From: DATENM01 sp045807725
GTDB lineage: Bacteria; Acidobacteriota; Blastocatellia; UBA7656
DNA: 64,000 nucleotides
Direction of reading: 5' to 3'
Assembly (NCBI GenBank): GCA_045807725.1
Contig: JBJMGV010000006.1
Location: 48,890-112,889, forward strand
Shown: positions 52,686 through 61,245 of the stretch, piece after piece
How positions within the stretch are numbered: the first letter of the stretch is position 1
Layout of the letters: each line of letters begins with the position of its first letter
Program-made: the position numbers and the translations under genes
Notes under the pieces: model-generated
Seen by the model: only the letters and a program-made list of their open reading frames with translations
The model's database searches: none
Told to the model about the DNA's origin: nothing

Positions 52686-52909
52686 GCTCGGCAGCGATCC
52701 CGGCGGTGGTCTGAAAGCATCTGTGTGGGAGCCTGAACTGGATTCCGTGTAAATTTCGGAACATTCTCGGCGGGGTGGTGTCTAAGGTAGCGACAAGTGA
52801 GGTGACGGGCCATCGCCTGAGTTGCCTGGAGCTACCAACGGCGCTCGGCTTCACGGATTCGCGCGATGGCCCTCTCCGCTCAGTGTGAACCATCGAGGAG
52901 CGCCGAAAG

Positions 52910-53560
52910 ATGTCAGCCGGAGATATGGCCGCACTGGAACAAACCGCGTTGGCGCGAATGGAGCTTGAATCGAGGTCTATCGAGCACGGCTTCGAGACGG
53001 GCTTGGTGGCGCGGCTGCGGGCCCGCGACCTGACGGCCTTTGACGACTTAGTGAGAATATTTGAACGCCCGGTCTACGCGCTCTGCTTTCGGCTGCTGGG
53101 CGATGCCGAAGAGGCGCGCGACGCGGCGCAGGAGACTTTCCTGAAAGTCTATCGAGGGCTGGGCGGCTTTCGCGCCGAATCGGGATTGAAGACCTGGATC
53201 TACCGCATCGCCATCAACCAGGCAATGAATCAGCAACGCTGGTGGCGGCGGCGACACCGCGACGAAACGATCTCGCTCGACCTCACGCGCCGCGAAAATG
53301 AATCGACGCTCGGCAGCACGTTGCCCGGCAAGGGGCTGTCGCCGGAAGCGCAGGCCATCGCCAACCAGCGCGAGCGCCGCATTATGAGCGCGCTCGGCGA
53401 GATCAAGCAGGAGTATCGCGTCGCCCTGGTGCTGCGCGAGATCGAAGAACTCTCTTACGAGGAGATTGCCGAGACTCTGCAAATCTCCATCGGGACCGTC
53501 AAGTCACGCATCGCGCGCGGGCGCGACGAACTGCGCCGCCGCGTCAAGGACTTGATCTGA
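52910..53560 (+). CDS. ECF-type RNA polymerase sigma factor
   Basis: A 216-residue sigma-70 family protein. Region 2 spans about 38-105 (VYALCFRLLGDAEEARDAAQ, ETFLKVYRGLGGF, then LKTWIYRIAINQAMN). Region 4 is at 155-210 (MSALGEIKQEYRVALVLREI, EELSYEEIAETLQISIGTVK, SRIARGRDELR). There is no sigma region 3. It directs polymerase to a small regulon and would be held inactive by the anti-sigma factor encoded next. Confidence 0.94.
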   Translation: MSAGDMAALEQTALARMELESRSIEHGFETGLVARLRARDLTAFDDLVRIFERPVYALCFRLLGDAEEARDAAQETFLKVYRGLGGFRAESGLKTWIYRIAINQAMNQQRWWRRRHRDETISLDLTRRENESTLGSTLPGKGLSPEAQAIANQRERRIMSALGEIKQEYRVALVLREIEELSYEEIAETLQISIGTVKSRIARGRDELRRRVKDLI

Positions 53561-53638
53561 ATGATGAATGATGAGCGACGAATGATGAATGAGTGTCCCA
53601 GTTGATTCATCCGTCACCATCTGGAAGCGTGTGCAACT

Positions 53639-54400
53639 ATGGAATGCAAGACGTTCACATCAATGGCTTCTGCTTACTTGGACGGCCAGCTCACGGATGT
53701 CGAGACGCTCGCTTGTCGGGCGCATCTGGCGACTTGCGCCGACTGCCGCCTGCGCTTTGAAGAAGTCGAGCAAGCCTCGCTGCTGTTGAGGGAATTATCA
53801 TCACCTGAAACGCCGCGCGAGCTGCACGGTTACGTGATGCGCGAAGTGGCGAGCCGTGCACGCAACGAGTTGAGCGTCGCTCAGCTCGCGCTGCGATGGC
53901 TGCTGCGTTTCAACCCGCGCGTGGTGGCGTACAGCGCCGGCGCGGTCGTATCGGCGCTGCTGTTTGCTTTCGTCTTTTCCGGCTTCCGGCCCATTCCCGT
54001 GCCGGTGGTCGAAGCCAACGAGACGGCGCTGATCTTCCCGGTTGTCAGCGGCTCGGACCGCGAATACCACAGCTACAACAATCTGCCGCAGGATCAGGAC
54101 GCATCAGCCGAAGAGCACTATTACCAGTTGCCGCGCGTGCTGGATAATAGCCCCCTGGTCAGCTTCAGCCACATCGCCTACGCCAAGCCGGGCAATCAAA
54201 CAATGTCGGCGATGGTCGAGGTTGATTCAGACGGGCGGGCGCAATTGATCGACGTGCTCGACGCGCCGAAAGACCCTTATGTCATTGAACAACTCTGGTG
54301 GTCGTTGCGCAACCGCACCTTCCAGCCGGCCACCGTTTCGGGCCATCCCGTCTCGACGCGCATCATTATGTTCGTCGAAAAAGTAGACATCAGCGGGTAA
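53639..54400 (+). CDS. Zinc-finger anti-sigma factor
   Basis: A 253-residue membrane protein. The N-terminal ZAS-like finger has Cys3, His29, Cys33 and Cys36 (RAHLATCADC), the usual HxxxCxxC binding site for a sigma factor. A transmembrane segment near residues 96-116 (VVAYSAGAVVSALLFAFVF) leads to a periplasmic domain of about 135 residues, whose end (VIEQLWWSLRNRTFQPATVS) resembles TonB-C-type strands. It follows its sigma gene by 78 bp; that gap contains ATGATGAATGATGAG-type repeats. Confidence 0.9.
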   Translation: MECKTFTSMASAYLDGQLTDVETLACRAHLATCADCRLRFEEVEQASLLLRELSSPETPRELHGYVMREVASRARNELSVAQLALRWLLRFNPRVVAYSAGAVVSALLFAFVFSGFRPIPVPVVEANETALIFPVVSGSDREYHSYNNLPQDQDASAEEHYYQLPRVLDNSPLVSFSHIAYAKPGNQTMSAMVEVDSDGRAQLIDVLDAPKDPYVIEQLWWSLRNRTFQPATVSGHPVSTRIIMFVEKVDISG

Positions 54401-54401
54401 T

Positions 54402-54635
54402 CAGTGGCCAGTAGTCAGTTATGAGTGTTTAGTTGTTAGTTCGGGCAAGCTCCGTCAGGAGCGCAATGTTTATAGTCATCGGGTTAGTAAATGTTCAAGC
54501 TCCGTTAGGAGCGTGATGTGGACATTGCGCCCCTACGGGGCTTCGTCACATCCTTCAGCCATTTCTATAAACATCGCGCTCCTGACGGAGCTTGGGAACT
54601 ATCAACTAGCAACTGACCCCTGGCCGCTGGCCACT
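54402..54635. repeat. Composite nested hairpin
   Basis: The outer arms (about 54402-54440 and 54596-54635) use CAGTGGCCAGTAGTCAG-like units related to the repeat at 23890-24027. The inner arms (54446-54475 and 54565-54594) are a nearly perfect 30-bp stem, CAAGCTCCGTCAGGAGCG followed by an AT-rich end. Between them lies a further partial copy and CGCCCCTACGGGGC. It fills the gap between the anti-sigma factor and the TonB-like gene. Confidence 0.78.
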
Positions 54636-54747
54636 TCCTTCCAAGAGCGCCGCCGTAGTCCACATTACAGAGCGTCAATCTGAATCGGCAACCGCCGCGC
54701 TGATGCGCTGGGCGTGAGCAGACGTGTTGCCTGAAGGAGCGTGTGCG

Positions 54748-55521
54748 ATGTTTAACAAACTGGTCGTCTCGACAAACGAGCGGCGTCAAAACCGTATCGT
54801 CAAATTCTTTTGCGGCACGTCCCTCATCTACGCGACGGTCATCGCCGGCGTGCTGGCATTATCCGTGGTTGTCTCAAGCCCGCGACTGGCCGACACCAGC
54901 GAACGGATGCTGGCGCTGATTGGGCCGCCGCCACCGCCCGCCGCGCCTGCGCCAAGACAACGTGATAACACCCCACCGCCGGTCACTCCGCGCAACGATC
55001 CGAATCACGTTACCAACCTTGATGACGTGGTGAGAGCACCCGTGCAGCCTCGGCCCGCGCCGCCGACTTTCAGTAATGATTTCAATGGCGACACGGTTCC
55101 GGGCGGGATTGAGCCTGGGCCGGGCACAGGCGTTCCGGGCGTTCCGGGCAGTCACGGGCAAGACGAAATAGCTGCGCCGCCGCCGCGTGTGGTTGAGCCG
55201 ACTCGCCCGCCTGCGCCGCAGGTCGATACGACCCGACCCGTGCGGTTGACCTCCACCGTCTTGCAGGGTAAAGCCATCGAGCGGCGCACGCCCGCTTACC
55301 CGGCGCTGGCCCGGCAGATTCACCTTTCCGGCTCGGTCTCCGTCGAGGTGATGATCTCGCTCGATGGTCGCGTCGAATCGGCGCGTGCGGTGAGCGGCCA
55401 TCCGCTGCTGGTCGCGGCGGCAATCGAAGCGGCGCGGGGCTGGCGCTTCGAGCCGACGCTGCTTAACGGCACGCCTGTCCGCGTCACCGGCGTAATTGTA
55501 TTTAACTTTACAATGCAGTAG
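54748..55521 (+). CDS. TonB-family energy transducer-like protein
   Basis: A 257-residue protein: one N-terminal transmembrane helix (residues 26-45), a long Pro-rich periplasmic region (about 60-165, with PPPPPAAPAP), and a C-terminal TonB_C domain (YPALARQIHLSGSVSVEVMI, then AARGWRFEPTLLNGTPV). TonB couples inner-membrane proton energy to outer-membrane receptors, although single-domain relatives are common in Acidobacteriota and may have other roles. AAGGAG lies 9 nt before the ATG at 54748. No ExbB or ExbD gene is in the window. Confidence 0.88.
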   Translation: MFNKLVVSTNERRQNRIVKFFCGTSLIYATVIAGVLALSVVVSSPRLADTSERMLALIGPPPPPAAPAPRQRDNTPPPVTPRNDPNHVTNLDDVVRAPVQPRPAPPTFSNDFNGDTVPGGIEPGPGTGVPGVPGSHGQDEIAAPPPRVVEPTRPPAPQVDTTRPVRLTSTVLQGKAIERRTPAYPALARQIHLSGSVSVEVMISLDGRVESARAVSGHPLLVAAAIEAARGWRFEPTLLNGTPVRVTGVIVFNFTMQ

Positions 55522-55563
55522 ATCGAATGGCGCTGCCGGCACGCGCGCTCTACAATGGCGATA

Positions 55564-57012
55564 ATGAGCGAAGAACGCGCGACCGATTTTCCGACTCTGC
55601 TGGTGTCGTGTTATGAGCTTGGCCATCAGCCGGCAGGACTCAGCGTGCCGATGGGATTTCTGCGCCGCGCCGGTTTTGCCGCCGAAGCGCTGGACGTTTC
55701 CGTGCAAGGCTTCGATGAAGCGCAAGCACGACGCGCCCGCTTCGTCGGCATCTCCGTGCCGATGCACACGGCGCTCAGGCTCGGCGTCCGCATTGCCGAA
55801 CGCATACGCCGCATCAACCCCGACTGCCACATCTGTTTTTATGGACTGTATGCGACGTTGAATGCCGATTACCTGCTCGACAGCGTGGCCGATTCAATCA
55901 TCGGCGGCGAAGTTGAAGAAGAGTTGGTCGCGCTCGTCGGCGCGGTCGCCGCCGGCGAGTTCATCAAGCCGCGAGACGGTGCGACATCGCAAGTCGCCGC
56001 GCCAGTGCTCACGCGGTTGGACTTTCCTTTGCCAGAGCGCGGGCGGCTCGCGCCGCTCGAACATTACGCGCGGCTGGCGTGGCAGGGCGAAGAGCGGCTC
56101 GCCGGTTATGTCGAAGCGAGTCGCGGCTGCCTCCACCATTGCACGCACTGCCCGATCCCGCCGGTTTATGGCGGTCGCTTTTTCGTCGTGCCGCAAGACG
56201 TAGTGATGGCCGACATCCGCGCGCTAGTCGCTGCCGGCGCGCGGCACATCACATTCGGCGATCCCGATTTTCTGAATGGCCCGACGCACGCGCTACGCAT
56301 CGCTGGCCGCCTGCACGCCGAGTTTCCCGACCTCACCTTCGACTTCACGGCGAAGGTCGAGCACCTGTTGAAACACCGTGCGTTGTTGCCTGAGTTCGCG
56401 CAGGCCGGCTGTCTCTTCATCGTCTCGGCGGTCGAGTCGTTGAGCGACACGGTGCTCAAGCGTCTCGACAAAGGCCACACGCGCCGCGATGTTGAAGAGG
56501 TGTTGAGCGTCGTCAATGATGCCGGCATCGCGTTGCGCCCGACCTTCGTTGCCTTCACGCCGTGGACGACGATGGACGATTACCTTGCGCTGTTGCAGTT
56601 CGTCGAGTCGCGCGACCTCATCCATCACGTTGACCCCGTACAGTTCAGCATTCGCTTGCTGATCCCGCCCGGCTCGCTGTTGCTCAAAGAGGCAGGCGCG
56701 TGGCTTGGGCCATTGAATCAACCGGCCTTCACTTACGAATGGCAACACCCCGACCCGCAGATGGACGAACTGCACGGCGAGGTCACGCGCATTGTCGAAC
56801 AAACCGTGCAGCGCAACGAAGACGCGGCGGTTACATTTGCGCGCATCCGTGAAGCGGCTCACCGTATGCGCGGCGGCATTGATTTGATTAAGCGACTGCC
56901 AACGGTAGCGCCCACGCATCTGCGCCCGCCGCGCCTCACCGAAGCATGGTTCTGCTGAGCGGAGCCGACGCGGGACCAGTTCGGTCCCCTTGATAAGCGA
57001 GCAGGACTTTGA
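55564..57012 (+). CDS. CUAEP-tail B12-binding radical SAM selenoprotein (TGA at 56956 read as Sec)
   Basis: A 482-residue protein if the TGA at 56956-56958 is read as selenocysteine. An N-terminal B12-binding-like domain (to about 130) starts LLVSCYELGHQPAGLSVPMG. The radical SAM core carries SRGCLHHCTHC (CxxxCxxC), GARHITFGDPDF and IVSAVESLSD. The frame reaches ...EAWFC then TGA, and continues Ala-Glu-Pro and 14 more residues to a TGA at 57010-57012. Residues 464-468 are thus C-U-A-E-P, the C-terminal signature I know for a family of radical SAM (seleno)proteins in which CCAEP replaces it. Cys464-Sec465 would be a redox pair. If Sec is not inserted the protein ends at 56958. The start is ATG 55564 or 55555. 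The substrate is unknown. Confidence 0.85.
56972..56988 (+). promoter_or_regulatory. Candidate bacterial SECIS hairpin
   Basis: GGGACC-AGTTC-GGTCCC, a perfect 6-bp stem with a 5-nt loop whose second base is G. Its loop begins 20 nt after the TGA at 56956-56958. Bacterial SECIS elements lie directly after the Sec codon, with the apical loop roughly 16-37 nt downstream and a G in its first two positions, so this one fits. Confidence 0.7.
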
Positions 57013-57015
57013 GAA

Positions 57016-57162
57016 GCGTGACACGTGAACCGTGACCAGAGGCGGCTCTGGCTCGTCGGGCCGTTGGCTATGCGTTGAGCATCCAGCTATAATCGAAGCT
57101 TGATGCAACTGTGATAATGCGATGGAATTGGTCTTGTCACTTGTCACTGTTCACTTGTCACG
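57016..57162. repeat. Hairpin of GTGACACGTGAAC-type units
   Basis: The left arm GCGTGACACGTGAACCGTG (57016-57039) and the right arm with TGTCACTGTTCACTTGTCAC (57133-57162) are inverted copies. It lies just after the radical SAM gene's true stop and before the NifU-like gene. Confidence 0.65.
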
Positions 57163-57184
57163 ACATTAGAGGAGCCAGAGCAAA

Positions 57185-57781
57185 ATGAGTTCACCATACG
57201 CCAGCGATATCCAGATTCGCGCCGAAGTCGATCAGCGCGACATTCACGTTTGCCACTTCACCATAGACCGGCCCGTGCATTCGGGCGCAGCCGCCTTTGC
57301 CAGCCCCGACGAGGCGAAAGGCAATGACCTGGCCGAGCGATTGTTCAAGATCCCCGGCATCACCAAAGTCGAGCTGGATGGCTATAAGGTCGCGGTCACG
57401 CAATCGGGCAGCGAAGATTGGCGACAGATCGGCAAGCGCATCGGCAGCGCCATTCGCACCTTTCTGAACCCGCCGCCAGAGGTTGTTGAAGGCGACCGCC
57501 TGCCGCTGGAAGAACTACGCAACCGCGTCCAGCAAGTGCTCGACGAGATGATTAATCCCGGCGTCGCTTCGCACGGCGGTTTCGTCGAGTTGCTGGACGT
57601 GCAGGACGACAGCGTCTACATACGCATGGGCGGCGGCTGTCAGGGCTGCGGCGCGGCGGATATGACCTTGAAGATGGGCATCGAGCGGCTGATCCGCGAG
57701 AACGTGCCGCAGGTGCGCGAAATTCTCGACACCACCGATCACGCGTCGGGCCACAACCCGTATTACGCGCAGTCGAAGTAG
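57185..57781 (+). CDS. NifU-like Fe-S scaffold protein
   Basis: A 198-residue protein. Residues 12-95 match the Nfu/NifU N-terminal domain (DRPVHSGAAAFASPDEAKGN, LFKIPGITKVELDG). Residues 105-185 are the NifU C-terminal domain with the cluster-binding CxxC (GGGCQGCGAADMTLK). It would assemble or carry 4Fe-4S clusters for enzymes such as the radical SAM protein upstream, though that link is only suggested by proximity. GAGGAG lies about 10 nt before the start. Confidence 0.9.
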   Translation: MSSPYASDIQIRAEVDQRDIHVCHFTIDRPVHSGAAAFASPDEAKGNDLAERLFKIPGITKVELDGYKVAVTQSGSEDWRQIGKRIGSAIRTFLNPPPEVVEGDRLPLEELRNRVQQVLDEMINPGVASHGGFVELLDVQDDSVYIRMGGGCQGCGAADMTLKMGIERLIRENVPQVREILDTTDHASGHNPYYAQSK

Positions 57782-57811
57782 ACCGCGCCGTCACGACATT
57801 CAACAACTCAA

Positions 57812-57864
57812 AACAGCGAAGGGCGCAAGCGGCTCATCATCCGCCGCTTGCGCCCTTCGCTGTT
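57812..57864. terminator. Bidirectional terminator
   Basis: A perfect 22-bp stem, AACAGCGAAGGGCGCAAGCG plus two more pairs, with the loop TCATCATCC. It sits between the convergent NifU-like and MFS genes. On the minus strand the stem is followed by a TTTT tract. Confidence 0.8.
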
Positions 57865-57878
57865 CGGCTGGCATCAAT

Positions 57879-59237
57879 TCACGAGACGGCTTCGTGTGAC
57901 TTCATCGCTTCTGCTTCGCCTTCACGGCTTCGCGCTTCGCTCAGGCCCTTGCTGACGTTGACGAAGATGAGCAGCGCGAGGCCGACGATCAGAAACGTCG
58001 CCACCGAGAGAATCGCCAGCCGATAGCTTTTCGTCAGCGTGAAAGCGAGGCCGAACAGCAGAGGGCCAAGCCAGCTCGTGCCCTTATCGCTGATCTCATA
58101 GATGCTGAAGAATTCAGATTCTTGTCCCTTCGGAATCATTAGCGAATAGAGCGAGCGGCTGAGCGCCTGGCTGCCGCCGAGCACGAGGCCGAGCACCGCG
58201 CCCATAATCACAAAGTCGCGCGCCGTCTCCAGCATCGCGTAGGCGTAAACGATCACGCCGACCCAGATCACCAGGCTGATCATAATAGCGCGCTTGGTGT
58301 TGGTCACTTTGGCAATCAGGTTGAAGATTAACGCGCCGAACAGCGCGACGAATTGCACGACGAGCACCGTGCCGGTCAGCGTCGAGATGTCGAGCTTAAG
58401 CTCTTGCTCGCCGAACTGCGAGGCCAGCGCGATGACCGTCTGTATGCCATCGTTGTAGAGCAGGTAGGCTAACAGGAACAACAAGGTCTGCGGGTAATGA
58501 CGCATACCGCGCAACGTGTGGCCGAGCTGTTTGAAGCCTGCGGTGAGGTAGCTCTGACCGGCGGGCAAACTCTTGATCGTTTGTCGTCGCTTGAGCAATG
58601 CGAGCGGCACGAGCGTAAACAGTCCCCACCAGACGCCCGCCGATGCCAGGCTGATGCGCGCCGCGTGTGCTTTGTCGATCCCCCAGGCTTCGGCTTTCGA
58701 TAAGAGCACGAGGTTCACAGCCAGCAGCAAGCCGCCGCCGAGATAACCCCACGCGTAGCCTACGGACGACACGCCGTCGCGGCGGTCGGGGCTGGCAATG
58801 TCATTAAGAAACGCGTTGTAGAAAACGATGGATGCGCCGATGCTGAAGTTGGCGATGATAAACAGGCCGCCGCCGAGCAAGTAATGATCGCCTTGCAGGA
58901 AGTACAGCGCCATCGTGGCGAACGATCCGGTGTAAGCGAACAGCCCCATCATCTGCTTCTTCAAATTCGAGTGGTCGGCAATCGCGCCGAGCACCGGCAG
59001 AAAAAGCGTCTGGCAAAGCACCGATAGCGAGACCGCGAAGGCGAAGATAGAGCCGGGCAGTATGCGCAGTCCGAGCGGATGCACGTAGCCTTCGCTGTCA
59101 GCCGCCGCCTTGGCTATAGCGGTCAGGTATGGACCCATCAGGACAGTGACCACCGTCGTGTAGAAGGCCGAGTTGGCCCAGTCATAGATGTACCAGCCGA
59201 ACAGTTCGCGCCGGTCATTGATTGGAGGTGCGCTCAT
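57879..59237 (-). CDS. MFS transporter, Atg22/UMF1-like
   Basis: A 452-residue inner-membrane protein with about 12 hydrophobic segments. The start FGWYIYDWANSAFYTTVVTV is the hallmark of the UMF1/Atg22-like branch of the major facilitator superfamily, some members of which export amino acids from vacuoles. Other matching segments are FLNDIASPDRRDGVSSVGYA and GPLLFGLAFTLTKSYRLAIL. Substrate is unknown. It is transcribed alone and ends at the bidirectional terminator. Confidence 0.9.
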   Translation of the reverse strand: MSAPPINDRRELFGWYIYDWANSAFYTTVVTVLMGPYLTAIAKAAADSEGYVHPLGLRILPGSIFAFAVSLSVLCQTLFLPVLGAIADHSNLKKQMMGLFAYTGSFATMALYFLQGDHYLLGGGLFIIANFSIGASIVFYNAFLNDIASPDRRDGVSSVGYAWGYLGGGLLLAVNLVLLSKAEAWGIDKAHAARISLASAGVWWGLFTLVPLALLKRRQTIKSLPAGQSYLTAGFKQLGHTLRGMRHYPQTLLFLLAYLLYNDGIQTVIALASQFGEQELKLDISTLTGTVLVVQFVALFGALIFNLIAKVTNTKRAIMISLVIWVGVIVYAYAMLETARDFVIMGAVLGLVLGGSQALSRSLYSLMIPKGQESEFFSIYEISDKGTSWLGPLLFGLAFTLTKSYRLAILSVATFLIVGLALLIFVNVSKGLSEARSREGEAEAMKSHEAVS

Positions 59238-59449
59238 AAATCGTTGCCGGGTTCGCTTTCTTGAGGGGGTTGCGTGCGTTGCACCGAGACACGCGCAGCA
59301 TAAGCCATCGCCCCGCGCAAAGGCAAGAATAATGACGATGATTAGGGTTACGGGTTTATGTGCGGACGAGATTTTCGCGGTGGCCCAGCCAAAGAGATGT
59401 GATAGAATCAGGGCAAATAACCAAGCACTTGTTGACGACGGAGAACGTG

Positions 59450-60010
59450 ATGACGACGCAGATTGAACCGCTTTTGACCGTAGCCGACCTCGACCTGATG
59501 CCCGATGACAGCAATCGTTATGAAATCATCGAAGGAGAACTATACGTGTCTCGCGCACCAAGCCTCACTCACCAAATCCTCGTTGCTAACATCGTTGCAG
59601 ACTTCCATGCTTTTCTCACTGTAAACCCGCTCGGACTCGTTGTCCCCGGACCGGGTGTCATCTTCAGCGAATACAGCGGCGTTATCCCTGATGTCATCTT
59701 CATCAGCAATGAGCGGCGCAGCGAGATTGCCGCCGGCGAGCGCGTGATGGGCGCTCCCGATCTGGTGATTGAGATTGTCTCGCCGGGCGCGGAAAACGAG
59801 CGCCGTGATCGCATCGTCAAACGACAACTTTACGGTAAGCACGGCGTGCGCGAATACTGGATCGTCTACCCTGAAAGCCGCCGCATCGAAGTTTACGTTT
59901 TCGATGGCCGCGCTCTGACACTGGCTAACACCTTCGCCGAGCACGATGAGCTGACCTCTGCCGTGCTGCCCGGATACCGCGTCAAGGTCGAAAAGCTTTT
60001 CGCGCGATAA
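59450..60010 (+). CDS. Uma2 family endonuclease-like protein (DUF820)
   Basis: A 186-residue PD-(D/E)XK-fold protein: YEIIEGELYVSRAPSLTHQ, then PDVIFISNERR and the core PDLVIEIVSPGAENERRDRI followed by KRQLYGKHGVREYWIVYPES. These residues match the Uma2 (DUF820) group, restriction-endonuclease-like proteins found in many copies in cyanobacteria and other phyla, whose role is unclear. CGGAG lies 8 nt before the ATG at 59450; a longer frame upstream lacks conserved residues. Confidence 0.9.
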   Translation: MTTQIEPLLTVADLDLMPDDSNRYEIIEGELYVSRAPSLTHQILVANIVADFHAFLTVNPLGLVVPGPGVIFSEYSGVIPDVIFISNERRSEIAAGERVMGAPDLVIEIVSPGAENERRDRIVKRQLYGKHGVREYWIVYPESRRIEVYVFDGRALTLANTFAEHDELTSAVLPGYRVKVEKLFAR

Positions 60011-60151
60011 TCTCTTGCCGACCTTTGCCGCCCTGCCTTATCACGGCTGATGGCCTGATTCGCATTCAATCCACACACGACTAACCTTTTTGCTCGTACG
60101 AGTCTCTATACTCATGTGGGCCGTTGCTGCGGCAACGGGCCGGGAGCGCGT

Positions 60152-60736
60152 ATGGCAAAGCACGCAGCCGAACCGCCCGACGAGGTGTTGGTGGTCGCCG
60201 CCATCCTGGGCGACCTCGATGCCTTCGATGAACTGGCGACGCGTTATCGCGCCGCGGTCGTTCGCACGGCGCGGGCGGTGGTCGGGCGCGAGGACGCCGA
60301 AGACGTGGCGCAGGACGCCTGGCTGCTGGCCTTCAAAGCGCTGCCTTCGATTGAAGACCCGACGCGCTTCGCGGCGTGGCTCGCGGTCATCACGCGCCAC
60401 CGCGCCTTCCGCTTCAACAAGCAGCAGCGCGCGCACCAAACGGGGCGCGTTGAACTCGATGAGTTGCTGCTTGAAAAACTGGCCGCGCTCGGCACGCCCG
60501 TGATCGACAGCGAAGACGACGAGATGAGCCGCGCACTTGAGAACTTGCCGGCGGATTACGCGCTGGCTCTGCGGCTGCGTTTTCTCGACGAGATGCCGCT
60601 CAAGCGCATCGCGGCTTTCCTGGGCGTGCCGGTTTCGACCGTCAAGTGGCGCGTCCATCGCGGCAAGCAATTGCTGCGCGAACAGATTGAATGTCTCAGA
60701 GAGCGAGGTACACGATGGAAAGAGATCAGGAAGTGA
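60152..60736 (+). CDS. ECF-type RNA polymerase sigma factor
   Basis: A 194-residue sigma-70 family protein. Region 2 is FDELATRYRAAVVRTARAVV and GREDAEDVAQDAWLLAFKAL. Region 4 is LPADYALALRLRFLDEMPLK and RIAAFLGVPVSTVKWRVHRG. GGGAG precedes the ATG at 60152. It overlaps the next gene by 22 bp, a sign of coupled expression. It differs from the sigma factor at 52910 in lacking a recognisable zinc-finger anti-sigma partner. Confidence 0.9.
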   Translation: MAKHAAEPPDEVLVVAAILGDLDAFDELATRYRAAVVRTARAVVGREDAEDVAQDAWLLAFKALPSIEDPTRFAAWLAVITRHRAFRFNKQQRAHQTGRVELDELLLEKLAALGTPVIDSEDDEMSRALENLPADYALALRLRFLDEMPLKRIAAFLGVPVSTVKWRVHRGKQLLREQIECLRERGTRWKEIRK

Positions 60737-61215
60737 AAAAGTTGACCAACGTCTTGCGCCGCACGGCGCGTATGGCGTTGCAATCCGAGTGGACGGGCAG
60801 CAGCGCCGACGCCGCTCGCTTTTGTGTTGAACAATACAATCGCGTGCTGGCGCGGCTGAAAGAGATGGACGCCGGCGTCGGCGCGGTCTTCGAGCCGCTG
60901 GCAGCGGACAGCTCATTGACCGTCGCCGCGATGGCCTGCCGGCAACTGGCCGCTTATTACGAAGACGAAGTCGGCGGCAGCGGCTGGGGCGACTGGAGAG
61001 GCGCGTGGGGCGATCCGCGTCGCGGCGTCTGGGCCGACAAGCAAGCCTTCAAGGATTTTTGGAACAAGTCGGCGCGCGACATTGAAGACTTCGGCGAGTT
61101 CATCCGCGAGAACATCGAAGAGTGGGTGAAGCAGTACAAAGGCCGCCAGGGCAATCCTGAAGCGTCGGATCGTAAGACCAGCCCGATTGATCCTGAAAAG
61201 ACGAAGCCGCAGTAA
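60715..61215 (+). CDS. Hypothetical protein, probable partner of the ECF sigma factor
   Basis: A 166-residue soluble, largely helical protein of unknown family: LTNVLRRTARMALQSEWTGS near the start, a Gly/Trp-rich stretch (GGSGWGDWRGAWGDPRRGVW) in the middle and a charged helical end (FGEFIRENIEEWVKQYKGRQ). It has no signal, membrane segment or zinc finger. The start at 60715 has GAGG 6 nt upstream and lies inside the sigma gene, so the two are translated together. An anti-sigma or sigma-effector role is inference from position. Confidence 0.7.
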   Translation: MERDQEVKKLTNVLRRTARMALQSEWTGSSADAARFCVEQYNRVLARLKEMDAGVGAVFEPLAADSSLTVAAMACRQLAAYYEDEVGGSGWGDWRGAWGDPRRGVWADKQAFKDFWNKSARDIEDFGEFIRENIEEWVKQYKGRQGNPEASDRKTSPIDPEKTKPQ

Positions 61216-61245
61216 GGCGAGCCGGTCATTGGCGCGCAGTGATTC

